Position numbers and translations under genes: made by a program. A stretch of DNA of 64,000 bases from Porticoccus sp964276025 (lineage in GTDB: Bacteria > Pseudomonadota > Gammaproteobacteria > Pseudomonadales > Porticoccaceae): positions 620,001 through 684,000 of the forward strand of contig CAXYDD010000002.1 of the NCBI GenBank assembly GCA_964276025.1. The letters run 5' to 3'. This document shows positions 55,441 to 64,000 of this stretch, piece after piece. The first letter of the stretch is position 1; each line of letters opens with the position of its first letter. A model generated the notes under the pieces. It did no database searches. It worked only from the letters and a program-made list of their open reading frames with translations, and had not been told where the DNA came from.

Positions 55441-58256
55441 TTGATTATAAGTTAACCCTAAATTTACCTGCTACTTCTTTTCCTATGAAGGCTAATCTAT
55501 CTCAAAGAGAACCTGCCATATTAAAAGGCTGGAATGAGGACAGAGTCTATGAAAAGTTGCGTACAAAACGTAAAGGCCGAAAAAAATTCATTCTGCATGA
55601 TGGTCCTCCGTATGCAAATGGGAAAATACATATTGGCCATGCTGTTAATAAAATTCTAAAAGACATAATAATTAAATCTAAAAGTCTTGGTGGTTTTGAC
55701 GCACCGTATGTTCCTGGATGGGACTGCCATGGTTTACCGATTGAACATGAAGTAGAAAAAAAAATCGGTAAAGCTGGACATAAGATAGATCATAAGACTT
55801 TTCGTCAAAAATGCAGAGAGTACGCACAAAAACAAGTCGATGGACAAATGAATGATTTTATCCGACTTGGAGTTTTCGCAGAATGGAACAACCCCTACCT
55901 CACTATGGATAACGAATTTGAGGCTAATATTATTCGTTCGCTTGGCAAAGTTATTGAAAACGGTCACCTGATAAAGGGTTATAAGCCAGTTTACTGGAGT
56001 GTAGTGGGTGCCTCTGCTTTAGCTGAAACAGAGGTTGAATATCAAGACAAAGAGTCTTTTTCAATTGATGTCGCGTTTTCAGTTTCTGATGAAAGCACTT
56101 TTACTAAAGCTATAAATAATATCAGTGGAACTGGTGATATATATGTTGTTATTTGGACTACAACACCTTGGACGATTCCATCGAATCAAGCAGTCTGCTT
56201 AAACCCTGACTTAGATTATGTACTTATAGCCTGCAAGCCATCAGGTGCTCCATTTGGAAGATACCTAGTGGCCGAGGAGCTCGTTGAGTCATTGTTAGCT
56301 CGCTGGCAAGTCAAGGACTTTAAAGTAGCTGGATTCACTAAAGGCGATCAGCTTGAACTGCAGAGTCTAAAACATCCTTTTTATGACCGAGAAGTGCCCA
56401 TCATACTTGGGGATCATGTTACCACCGAAGCAGGCACAGGTTGTGTTCATACTGCCCCTGACCATGGAGTAGAGGATTTTATCGTCGCAGAAAAATATGA
56501 GATTAACACCCTCAATTATATTAATGACAATGGTGTATTTAATGATGATGTTGAATTTTTTGCTGGAGAGCATGTTTATAAAGTTGATATAAGTGTACTA
56601 GATTTATTAAAAGCTAAGGGAAAATTGATATCCTCTAATAAATTTACACATAGTTACGCACATTGCTGGCGCACTAAAACCCCATTAATTTATCGTGCTA
56701 CTCCGCAATGGTTCATCAGCATGACTAAAAATAACCTATTAGAAAAAGCAAAAAAAATAGTTCCGGATATCTCTTGGTACCCAGATTGGGGTAGGGCTAG
56801 AATTGATGGGATGCTCGAAAATAGTCCTGATTGGTGCATATCCCGTCAGAGAACCTGGGGTGTCCCTATCACAATTTTTGTAAATAATTCAACAGGCGAT
56901 ATTCATCCTGAGATGCCAAGTCTTATTGAAACTATAGCGTCTGGAGTTGAAAAAAATGGTATTGAGTTTTGGCATGAAATAGATAAAAAAATATTACTGG
57001 GTGATCAAGCCAAAGAATATAGTAAGGTTAGTGATACCCTCGATGTGTGGTTTGATTCAGGTGTTACTCATGCAGCAGTTCTTGATCATCGGGAGCAGTT
57101 AGAGTTTCCAGCTGATCTTTATCTAGAGGGTTCAGATCAACATAGAGGGTGGTTTCAATCATCCCTCAAGACTTCCATGGCCTTAAAAGATAGCCCTCCA
57201 TATAAAGCAGTTATGACACATGGATTTGTTGTTGACGCTATGGGTCATAAAATGTCTAAATCTCTCGGAAATGTGCTACCACCTCAGCAGGTCATCAATG
57301 ATAAGGGTGCAGATGTTTTAAGGCTTTGGGTTGCAGCTACTGATTATAGTAGCGAGATGACTGTTTCTGATGAAATACTTAAAAGAACTGGAGATTCGTA
57401 TCGAAGAATTCGTAATACAGCTCGATTTTTCTTATCAAATTTAGATGACTTTGATCCTTCTGAAGATCTAGTTAACTTCGATGATATGCTGGAGCTTGAT
57501 CTTTGGGCTTTAAATTTAACTATCTCTTTGCATAAGGAAATTTTAATGGCATATGATAGTTATCAGCTACACCATATATATCAAAAATTACATAACTTTT
57601 GTGTTACAGATATGGGGGGATTTTATCTTAATATTATTAAAGATCGTCAATACACTTGCCAAAAGAACTCTATAGCAAGAAGGTCAGCTCAAACAGCTAT
57701 TTACTACATCTTAGAATATTTTGTGCGCTGGATTTCTCCAATATTGAGTTTTACAGCGGACGAAATATGGGGGTTTATGCCAGGAGATAAAGAAGAGTCA
57801 GTATTTTTTACAGAATGGCTAGAATTATCAAATATTTCAGATACAAAAATTAAAGATCAGGAATGGAAAATAATTATAGAGATAAGAAATACAGTAAATA
57901 AAATTTTGGAAGATAAAAAAGCTGAAGGCATTCAAAAATCACTTGAAGCTGAAATCACTATTTATGCTGAAAAATCATTACTAGATATTCTAGGGAAACT
58001 TGAAAATGAGCTAAGATTCGTTTTTATTACCTCTGAAGCAAACATAAAACCTATAAGTGATTTAGTAGATAAAGATGATATTATCTCAACTGAAATGGAA
58101 GGTCTGAAAGTTAAAGTCACAAAAACTGACTACATTAAATGTCAGCGCTGTTGGCATCATGTAGAAAATATTGGATCTAATAAAGATCACCCAAATATCT
58201 GTAATAGGTGTTTGCAGAATGTAGAAGGAGAAGGGGAGATGCGCCTTTATGCTTAA
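55437..58256 (+). CDS. ileS: Isoleucyl-tRNA synthetase
   Basis: 939 aa class I synthetase: HIGH in PPYANGKIHIGHAV, editing domain TTPWTIPSNQAVCL, KMSKSLGN, and C-terminal zinc CQRCWHHVENIG and CNRCLQNV. ATGA overlap with ribF. Part of the classic ribF-ileS-lspA-fkpB-ispH chain. Confidence 0.97.
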   Translation: MIDYKLTLNLPATSFPMKANLSQREPAILKGWNEDRVYEKLRTKRKGRKKFILHDGPPYANGKIHIGHAVNKILKDIIIKSKSLGGFDAPYVPGWDCHGLPIEHEVEKKIGKAGHKIDHKTFRQKCREYAQKQVDGQMNDFIRLGVFAEWNNPYLTMDNEFEANIIRSLGKVIENGHLIKGYKPVYWSVVGASALAETEVEYQDKESFSIDVAFSVSDESTFTKAINNISGTGDIYVVIWTTTPWTIPSNQAVCLNPDLDYVLIACKPSGAPFGRYLVAEELVESLLARWQVKDFKVAGFTKGDQLELQSLKHPFYDREVPIILGDHVTTEAGTGCVHTAPDHGVEDFIVAEKYEINTLNYINDNGVFNDDVEFFAGEHVYKVDISVLDLLKAKGKLISSNKFTHSYAHCWRTKTPLIYRATPQWFISMTKNNLLEKAKKIVPDISWYPDWGRARIDGMLENSPDWCISRQRTWGVPITIFVNNSTGDIHPEMPSLIETIASGVEKNGIEFWHEIDKKILLGDQAKEYSKVSDTLDVWFDSGVTHAAVLDHREQLEFPADLYLEGSDQHRGWFQSSLKTSMALKDSPPYKAVMTHGFVVDAMGHKMSKSLGNVLPPQQVINDKGADVLRLWVAATDYSSEMTVSDEILKRTGDSYRRIRNTARFFLSNLDDFDPSEDLVNFDDMLELDLWALNLTISLHKEILMAYDSYQLHHIYQKLHNFCVTDMGGFYLNIIKDRQYTCQKNSIARRSAQTAIYYILEYFVRWISPILSFTADEIWGFMPGDKEESVFFTEWLELSNISDTKIKDQEWKIIIEIRNTVNKILEDKKAEGIQKSLEAEITIYAEKSLLDILGKLENELRFVFITSEANIKPISDLVDKDDIISTEMEGLKVKVTKTDYIKCQRCWHHVENIGSNKDHPNICNRCLQNVEGEGEMRLYA

Positions 58257-58307
58257 CACCACGCTTATTCCAATAAATTTTATTTTTTATCCATACTGGA
58301 TCATGCT

Positions 58308-58790
58308 GTGAGCTGGAGCATACTTAGATGGTATTTTTTATCAGGTTTTATAATAATTGCTGACCAGGCCACAAAAATCCTAGTTACAAAAAATTTTTTA
58401 TATGGAGAACATATAAATATCTTTACAGGTTTCAATTTAATATTAGTTCATAATACTGGGGCAGCATTTAGTTTTCTAAGTGACGCTGGTGGCTGGCAAC
58501 GTTGGTTATTTTTGCTGATTTCTTTAACTGTGAGTATTATTTTAGTAATTTGGCTAAATAAATTAAGAACAAATCAGCATGCTATGTCGTTTTCATTAAC
58601 CTTAATTCTGGGCGGCGCTGTTGGTAATTTAATTGATCGAATATTTCTAGGATATATAATCGATTTTATAGATATTTATTATAAAAATTATCATTGGCCA
58701 GTATTTAATCTCGCTGATGCAAGCATCACTTTAGGTGTAGCACTTTATATTTTAAAAAACTTTATTTTGATAAGAAATATAGATAAGTGA
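58308..58790 (+). CDS. lspA: Lipoprotein signal peptidase
   Basis: Inner-membrane aspartyl peptidase that cleaves lipoprotein signals. Four helices; catalytic Asp in GNLIDRIFLGYIIDFID and FNLADASITLG. 160 aa, GTG start. It is needed for the many lipoproteins in the 12-25 kb operon. Confidence 0.95.
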   Translation: MSWSILRWYFLSGFIIIADQATKILVTKNFLYGEHINIFTGFNLILVHNTGAAFSFLSDAGGWQRWLFLLISLTVSIILVIWLNKLRTNQHAMSFSLTLILGGAVGNLIDRIFLGYIIDFIDIYYKNYHWPVFNLADASITLGVALYILKNFILIRNIDK

Positions 58791-58793
58791 TCC

Positions 58794-59261
58794 ATGAAAA
58801 AATCATCTGATATAACTAAATTACCTATTGGTCCGGATACAAGAATAACTCTACATTTCTCTCTTTCATTAGAGAGCGATTCTGTAGTGGACTCTAATTT
58901 TGATAAAGAGCCAGCTGTTTGCACCTTTGGAGATGGTAAATTATTGCCCGGATTCGAGACAGCATTAGTTGGTTTGATCGCCGGAGACAAGCGTGTCTTT
59001 TTAATAAAACCAGAAAATGGCTTTGGTCAAAATAATCCCAATAATGTACAAGAATTCCCTAGAAAAAACTTTACAGATATTGAAGACCTACAACCAGGAT
59101 TGATGATTTCCTTTGCTGATGCAAATGGTGGGGAGCTGCCCGGCGTCATAGAGGATATTGGTGAGACAATAGTCAAAGTTGACTTCAATCACCCCTTAGC
59201 TGGACATACAACAAAATTTGAGGTTGAAATTATCTCTGTTGAGCCGGTAGATAAAAAGTGA
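58794..59261 (+). CDS. fkpB: FKBP-type peptidyl-prolyl isomerase
   Basis: SlpA-like FKBP with IF domain: GDGKLLPGFETALVGLIAGD, GFGQNNPNNVQEFPR, VDFNHPLAGHTTKFEVEI. 155 aa. Three bases after lspA and four-base overlap with ispH, as in E. coli. Confidence 0.93.
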   Translation: MKKSSDITKLPIGPDTRITLHFSLSLESDSVVDSNFDKEPAVCTFGDGKLLPGFETALVGLIAGDKRVFLIKPENGFGQNNPNNVQEFPRKNFTDIEDLQPGLMISFADANGGELPGVIEDIGETIVKVDFNHPLAGHTTKFEVEIISVEPVDKK

Positions 59262-60187
59262 TCGATATAAAGCTAGCTAATCCAAGAGGATTTTGTGCAG
59301 GCGTAGATAGGGCTATTGAGATTGTTTTAAGAGCACTAGATCTTCATGGAGCTCCAATTTACGTTCGTCACGAAGTAGTACACAATAAATCAGTAGTGGA
59401 TATGTTAAGGGCGCGTGGAGCTATTTTTGTTGATGAGATAAATGATATTCCAGATAACGTAACAGTAATTTTCAGTGCGCATGGGGTTTCTAAGGCTGTT
59501 AGAAAACAAGCCAGCAAAAAAAATCTAAGAATTTTTGATGCAACTTGCCCACTAGTGACAAAAGTGCACACAGAAGTTTCTCGATCTAGTTCCGAGGGAA
59601 CTGATTGCATTATGATTGGGCACCATGATCACCCTGAGGTGGAAGGTACGATGGGCCAATATACTAATAAAAATAATATTTATCTGGTAGAAAATGAGTC
59701 AGATGCTAAGTCATTAGAAATAAAAAACCCTTCTAATGTTGTCTATGTTACACAAACCACCCTGTCAGTAGATGACACTGAACAAATCATAGATATATTG
59801 CGTAAGCGTTTTCCTTTAATAAAAGGCCCAAAAAAGGATGACATATGTTATGCCACACAAAATAGACAAGATGCCGTTAAGCAGCTCGCCCTAGAATGTG
59901 ATTTAGTGCTTGTGGTGGGCTCCATTAATAGCTCAAATTCCAATCGCCTAAGAGAATTAGCTGAGCGCTGTGGCGTTCCATCGTTTCTTGTTGATAGTGC
60001 CAAAGATATCTCAAAAGATTGGATTATTGGAAAAAATAGAATCGGAATTACTGCTGGCGCCTCTGCACCAGAGAGCCTTGTAAAAGAGGTTATAGAGAGC
60101 TTAAAACTGATAGGTTGCCAGTCTCTTATTGAAATTCCAGGTGCACAAGAAAATATAAAATTTTCGATTCCAAAAGAGCTCCGCTAA
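59258..60187 (+). CDS. ispH: 4-hydroxy-3-methylbut-2-enyl diphosphate reductase
   Basis: Last enzyme of the MEP pathway to IPP and DMAPP. [4Fe-4S] Cys in NPRGFCAGV, FDATCPLV and, in the C-terminal part, LVVGSINSSNSNRL with its Ser-Asn signature; ICYATQNRQDAV also present. 309 aa, GTG start. Confidence 0.96.
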   Translation: MIDIKLANPRGFCAGVDRAIEIVLRALDLHGAPIYVRHEVVHNKSVVDMLRARGAIFVDEINDIPDNVTVIFSAHGVSKAVRKQASKKNLRIFDATCPLVTKVHTEVSRSSSEGTDCIMIGHHDHPEVEGTMGQYTNKNNIYLVENESDAKSLEIKNPSNVVYVTQTTLSVDDTEQIIDILRKRFPLIKGPKKDDICYATQNRQDAVKQLALECDLVLVVGSINSSNSNRLRELAERCGVPSFLVDSAKDISKDWIIGKNRIGITAGASAPESLVKEVIESLKLIGCQSLIEIPGAQENIKFSIPKELR

Positions 60188-60205
60188 AATCTTCAACCTC
60201 ATAGT

Positions 60206-61054
60206 CTAATCATAAATCGTTGGAATAGCAGACCGTTTGTGTATTGTTTTGTTGTATAAATTTATAATAGTTTCCAAAGAGCGCTGAGCTACAGGTTTTC
60301 CCTCTAAGAAATCATCAATTTCATTATAAGAAACCCCAAGTGTATATTCGTCCTCCTTCTGTGGAGCCAGGCATTCAAGATCTGCAGTAGGGGTTTTTTC
60401 TATTATTGATTTAGGAGCATTTAAAACCCCTGCTATTTTTCGAACCTGTCTTTTATTCAAACCAAACAATGGGGCTAGATCGCATGCACCATCACCCCAT
60501 TTAGTATAAAAACCAGTGATATTTTCAGCTGAATGATCTGTTCCAAGAACCAGTCCTCCTAAAGCACTAGCTACTTCATATTGAATAGTCATACGGATCC
60601 GCGCCTTGGTATTGCCTTTAGTAAAATCTTCCCTTATTTCATTTCTGTCTAGCCCTAAATTATTTTTACTAATAGAACTATTGATTCTCTCATGGGTGGC
60701 ATCTACACTTGGCTTAATATCAATAAGAATATTTTTAGAAGGACATATGAATTTTATAGACTTTTGTGCATCAATCTCATCAATTTGTCTGCCATATGGA
60801 AGTCTTAAAGCAATGAAGGAAAAACCACGTTCAGGAAATTCCTGGCCAAGCTCGTTTATTGCTATTTGAGCTAATCGACCACAAGTGGCTGAATCGACTC
60901 CACCGCTTATCCCAAGAACTAGATGGGATAATCCAGTGCTGAGAAGCATAGATTTAATGAATTTTACCCTTCTATTTACTTCAAACTGAGGATCGATAAT
61001 TGGGAGGACCTTCATTTCGTCAAGGATTTTTTTAAAGCTGGATTCAACGTTCAT
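60206..61054 (-). CDS. nadE: NH3-dependent NAD synthetase
   Basis: Amidates deamido-NAD with ammonia; no glutaminase domain. The P-loop is LGISGGVDSATCG, with GTDHSAENITGFYTKWGDGA and KTPTADLECLAPQKEDE. 282 aa matches the short E. coli form. Convergent with ispH. Confidence 0.95.
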   Translation of the reverse strand: MNVESSFKKILDEMKVLPIIDPQFEVNRRVKFIKSMLLSTGLSHLVLGISGGVDSATCGRLAQIAINELGQEFPERGFSFIALRLPYGRQIDEIDAQKSIKFICPSKNILIDIKPSVDATHERINSSISKNNLGLDRNEIREDFTKGNTKARIRMTIQYEVASALGGLVLGTDHSAENITGFYTKWGDGACDLAPLFGLNKRQVRKIAGVLNAPKSIIEKTPTADLECLAPQKEDEYTLGVSYNEIDDFLEGKPVAQRSLETIINLYNKTIHKRSAIPTIYD

Positions 61055-61115
61055 TATTCACCACTCACACTATTAACTTATCTAAATTTTAAGATTTGGA
61101 GCAGCTAAGTTAATC

Positions 61116-61757
61116 TTAATCATAAGACGCCCATAAAACATTGGCTACAATTGATCTATAGGGTTTCCATTTTGATCCAATTTCGATCATTTCATCTTCG
61201 GTGGGCCTTTTTTTAAGGTGCTTAGTTCTTTGTACAGCAACTTGCAAGCCTATATCTTTAGCGGGCCATATATCTCTTCTATTCAAAGAGGCCAACATAT
61301 AGCATTCAGCTGTCCAATTGCCAATACCTTTGATTTTGCAGAGTGATTTTTTAAGATCTTCATCGTTCATTTTGTGTATGTGACTGAAGGAAAGCTCACC
61401 TGAAATAATATTCTTTGCTAGAGATCTGCAGTAGCTTATTTTGGGGCGACTTAAACCTGTAGATTTTAAATTTATTTCAGTTTCCTTTAAAAAATTCTCT
61501 GGGTTAAAAGTGGGCAATAATTTTTTTAGCCTGTCAAATATTGCTTTGGCAGAAACTACAGACAGTTGTTGTTCTGTTATTAATTGAACCAAACCTTCAA
61601 ATCCTTTTTTTCTCTTAAATGGCTTAAAAGAGCAATAAGTTAAGAATAAAGATCGAAGGTCTTTATCTTTTTCAGACAAAAAAATAATTTCTTCTTTATG
61701 TGGGTGATGGTCAAAAATATTAAAGTTTCTCGTTGACTTGTTCTGCATTATTTTCAT
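61116..61757 (-). CDS. DNA-3-methyladenine glycosylase II-like (HhH-GPD)
   Basis: Removes alkylated bases. HhH motif KIKGIGNWTAECYMLA, then the catalytic Asp in IWPAKDIGLQ, with LITEQQLSV before. About 214 aa, shorter than E. coli AlkA, closer to the Mag/AlkA-C type. The TTG at 61802 would overlap bamD by 17 bases, so the ATG at 61757 is preferred; neither has a good ribosome site. Confidence 0.87.
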   Translation of the reverse strand: MKIMQNKSTRNFNIFDHHPHKEEIIFLSEKDKDLRSLFLTYCSFKPFKRKKGFEGLVQLITEQQLSVVSAKAIFDRLKKLLPTFNPENFLKETEINLKSTGLSRPKISYCRSLAKNIISGELSFSHIHKMNDEDLKKSLCKIKGIGNWTAECYMLASLNRRDIWPAKDIGLQVAVQRTKHLKKRPTEDEMIEIGSKWKPYRSIVANVLWASYD

Positions 61758-61785
61758 TAAAAAATTTTCGCGCTCATATGTAAAT

Positions 61786-62763
61786 TTACTTAAAAATACC
61801 AAAAGTTACAGTATCCATCCATGTCTCTTCAAACTCTTCTCCTTTTAGCTCCTTATAGCGATCATTGAAAATATATCGTGTATCAAAGCCGATTGATTCT
61901 GGTTTATCAAAGAGACCAGCAGTAAGGGCGTTAGTCCAACTCCTTTCAATAGATACAGACTGTTCTTGATACTTGAAGCTACCATCTGAGTTAAGGGATG
62001 TATGATTTGGGTAATTCCGTGCTAGTAATTTTGTTGCTTCGCCAGCGAGATCATGCATATCCATTAGATAATATGCTTGAGCCATAACTGCAAGCCCATC
62101 AGGAACAGCTGGCGTCTTTTGAAAATTTTCTATGACGTATCGCCCCCTATTTGCCGCAGCAAGATAAGCTCCACGAGTGAAAAAATAGTTTGCCGCATGA
62201 ATTTCATGACGTGCAAGAATATTTCTCAAATAGATCATTCTTTTTTGAGCATCTGGAGCATATGGACTTTCCGGAAATCTATTTAATAGCTCACTAAAAG
62301 AGGAAAAAGAATTTCTTGCAGACCCTGGATCACGCTTGGTTTCATCTATTGGAAGAAGTTTTCCAAACATGCCATCACTTTTTACAAACGATGATATACC
62401 TTTTATATAGTAGGCATAATCAACATTTTCATGTTGAGGATGAAGTCTAATAAATCTCTCAGACACGCTAATCGCTGAGTCGTGTTCACCTGCTTTTAAG
62501 TGCGCATATATAAGTTCAAGTTGCGCTTGTTCTGCATAATCTCCAAATGGATATTGTGCCTCTAATGATCTCAGTTTCTCAATAGCAGTAAGCCAGAAAC
62601 CTCCTTTTAAATCATCCTGTATTGCACTAAAAAAATCCTTTTCAGTATAACCTGATGTATCCAACTGATCCGAGGCTGAAGAAATACCATTAATTGAGTT
62701 GAAATAAGTGCATCCTGTCGCGAGGAGACTAATTAATATTAATACTAAAAATAAAAATCGCAT
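61786..62763 (-). CDS. bamD: Outer-membrane protein assembly factor BamD
   Basis: Lipoprotein of the BAM complex. Signal and lipobox LISLLATGC (Cys18), then TPR helices (LEAQYPFGDYAEQAQLELIYAHLKAG, ISVSERFIRLHPQHENVDYAYY, LLNRFPESPYAPDAQKRM). 325 aa, longer than E. coli (245) but like Pseudomonas. Divergent from rluD, the usual gammaproteobacterial pairing. Confidence 0.94.
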   Translation of the reverse strand: MRFLFLVLILISLLATGCTYFNSINGISSASDQLDTSGYTEKDFFSAIQDDLKGGFWLTAIEKLRSLEAQYPFGDYAEQAQLELIYAHLKAGEHDSAISVSERFIRLHPQHENVDYAYYIKGISSFVKSDGMFGKLLPIDETKRDPGSARNSFSSFSELLNRFPESPYAPDAQKRMIYLRNILARHEIHAANYFFTRGAYLAAANRGRYVIENFQKTPAVPDGLAVMAQAYYLMDMHDLAGEATKLLARNYPNHTSLNSDGSFKYQEQSVSIERSWTNALTAGLFDKPESIGFDTRYIFNDRYKELKGEEFEETWMDTVTFGIFK

Positions 62764-62889
62764 TCTATTCTCATCCGATTTAACTTAAGCCAGGTTAAAC
62801 TTAAAGTATTCTTTAGGCAGTTCTAATACATATAAGATAGTATATTTAACCACAGCCTTGACAGTATGAGAACACGCAAGACCGAGATT

Positions 62890-63852
62890 ATGATGACAGA
62901 CAACATAAAGTTGGAAAAAATTGCACCTCTTACATCACGTGGAATGCGCTTAGATCAGGTTGCATCTGATGTATTTAGTGATTTTTCAAGATCAAGGCTG
63001 CAAGCTTGGATTAAAAAAGGCGATTTATTGGTTGACGGTAATCTCTTTCGACCAAAAGACAAACTTCAGGGTGGTGAGTTACTGAGCATTGATGCTTTAT
63101 TAGAATCTGAAGGAGAATGGGAACCAGAAGCTATTGGACTAGATATTGTATTTGAGGATGAATGCATAATATTAATTAATAAACCGGCTGGTTTAGTAGT
63201 GCATCCAGCTGCCGGTAACCATAATGGAACTTTGCTGAATGGAATTTTATATCATGCTCCCCTCAATGAACAGATTCCACGTGCGGGAATAGTTCATCGC
63301 TTGGATAAGGATACAACTGGGCTTATGGTTGTAGCTAAAACCTTAGAAGCGCATTATTCGCTAGTTAAGCAACTGCAGTCACGAAGTATAACCCGTGAGT
63401 ACCAAGCAATTGCTCAAGGAGTTATGATTGGTGGAGGAACTATAAATAAACCGATTGGACGGCACCCAAAGGTAAGAACTAGAATGGCGGTTGTTGGTGA
63501 TAATGGTAAGGATTCAGTCACACACTTTAAGGTAATCGAAAGATTTGATCATCACACCCTTATAAAAGTTAAATTAGAAACAGGTCGAACTCATCAAATA
63601 CGCGTGCATATGTCGCACATTGGATATCCATTAGTAGGTGATTCCGTTTATGGGGGGCGCTTAAAGCTCCCCAAAGGTGCGTCATCCAATTTGCATGAAG
63701 CCTTGAGGGGGTTTAGTCGCCAAGCTCTACATTCGTCAATCTTGGGTTTAATGCATCCTCTTTCTAACGAATATATGCAGTGGGAAGTTACATTACCAGC
63801 TGATCTATCAAACCTGCTGGATCTATTAAAATTAAAGCTTAAAGATAATTGA
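62890..63852 (+). CDS. rluD: 23S rRNA pseudouridine synthase D
   Basis: Makes pseudouridines 1911/1915/1917. S4 domain (MRLDQVASDVFSDFSRSRLQ), catalytic Asp in VHRLDKDTTGLMV, KLETGRTHQIRVHM. One of two adjacent ATG codons at 62890/62893 is the likely start; 62866 is less likely. Followed by pgeF, as in E. coli. Confidence 0.95.
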   Translation: MMTDNIKLEKIAPLTSRGMRLDQVASDVFSDFSRSRLQAWIKKGDLLVDGNLFRPKDKLQGGELLSIDALLESEGEWEPEAIGLDIVFEDECIILINKPAGLVVHPAAGNHNGTLLNGILYHAPLNEQIPRAGIVHRLDKDTTGLMVVAKTLEAHYSLVKQLQSRSITREYQAIAQGVMIGGGTINKPIGRHPKVRTRMAVVGDNGKDSVTHFKVIERFDHHTLIKVKLETGRTHQIRVHMSHIGYPLVGDSVYGGRLKLPKGASSNLHEALRGFSRQALHSSILGLMHPLSNEYMQWEVTLPADLSNLLDLLKLKLKDN

Positions 63853-63897
63853 TTTAATCTTTTAAATTAAACTATGGTCTAAAATTCGGACTTTTAA

Positions 63898-64000
63898 ATG
63901 GAAATATTTAAACCAAACTGGCCAGCTCCTAAAAATGTATTTTCCTTTTTTACTACAAGAATAGGTGGCGTTTCCTCCAATCCTTGGAATGCTAATAACT
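63898..64000 (+). CDS. pgeF: PgeF/YfiH-type protein, 5' part only
   Basis: The first 34 residues, including VFSFFTTRIGGVSS, match the start of YfiH (polyphenol oxidase-like, peptidoglycan-editing factor), and its place after rluD agrees. The gene runs out of the window. Confidence 0.85.
   Translation, partial: MEIFKPNWPAPKNVFSFFTTRIGGVSSNPWNANN

Overview
This window is ordinary chromosome from an AT-rich gammaproteobacterium. It carries the rsgA/orn pair, a queG-tsaE-amiB block, the fabA/fabB unsaturated fatty-acid pair, the rpsU-yqeY-dnaG-rpoD macromolecular-synthesis operon, rplU-rpmA-obgE, murJ, ribF-ileS-lspA-fkpB-ispH, bamD back-to-back with rluD, and pgeF. A fused BioH-BioC protein and a YajR transporter between uvrA and ssb suggest a marine lineage near the Cellvibrionales/SAR92 groups. 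That placement is an inference from gene content, not a phylogeny. No rRNA, phage, transposon or CRISPR was seen. One tRNA gene (Ile2, CAU) is present.

Layout. 0-5 kb: 3' part missing rsgA, orn, queG, tsaE, amiB and a small unknown gene. 5-11 kb: cysE divergent from a biotin operon (bioB, bioF, bioHC fusion, bioD, DUF3094) with a BirA-like operator over the bioB promoter and a strong terminator at the end. 11-12.6 kb: a CurA-like reductase and a DUF3237 protein. 12.7-25.3 kb: twelve tightly packed minus-strand genes that look like one operon for an undescribed cell-envelope machine. 25.5-31.8 kb: an AEC transporter, a CoA-transferase, a RegB/RegA redox two-component pair, an outer-membrane protein, a NYN-domain protein and ArfB. 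31.8-36.8 kb: tRNA-Ile2, rpoD, dnaG, yqeY, rpsU. 36.9-40.3 kb: tsaD, folB, a pteridine-reductase-like SDR and cca. 40.3-40.8 kb: remains of an integron integrase behind an intact LexA box. 40.8-64 kb: uvrA, yajR, ssb, fabB, fabA, ispB, rplU, rpmA, obgE, proB, rpsT, murJ, ribF, ileS, lspA, fkpB, ispH, nadE, an AlkA-type glycosylase, bamD, rluD and the start of pgeF.

The most interesting part is the 12.7-25.3 kb operon. It holds the three modules of a TonB-ExbB-ExbD energy transducer, but rearranged. There is one ExbB/TolQ-type proton channel. Two von Willebrand A proteins each have a single N-terminal membrane helix that starts with an ExbD-like Phe-Leu-Asp motif. A secreted TPR protein ends in a TonB-C-like domain. 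Around them are a degenerate Hsp70-like protein, a five-PEGA plus SUMF1 protein, a TPR protein with a PEGA-like tail, and four lipoproteins. I know of no described system with this composition, and its function is unknown.

Five genes between 3.2 and 9.0 kb (tsaE, amiB, cysE, bioB, bioHC) are each broken by one single-base indel in a short homopolymer, while I found no comparable break in an intact-looking gene elsewhere. This points to a local sequence-quality problem rather than real gene loss. For these genes the frame-restored span is given.
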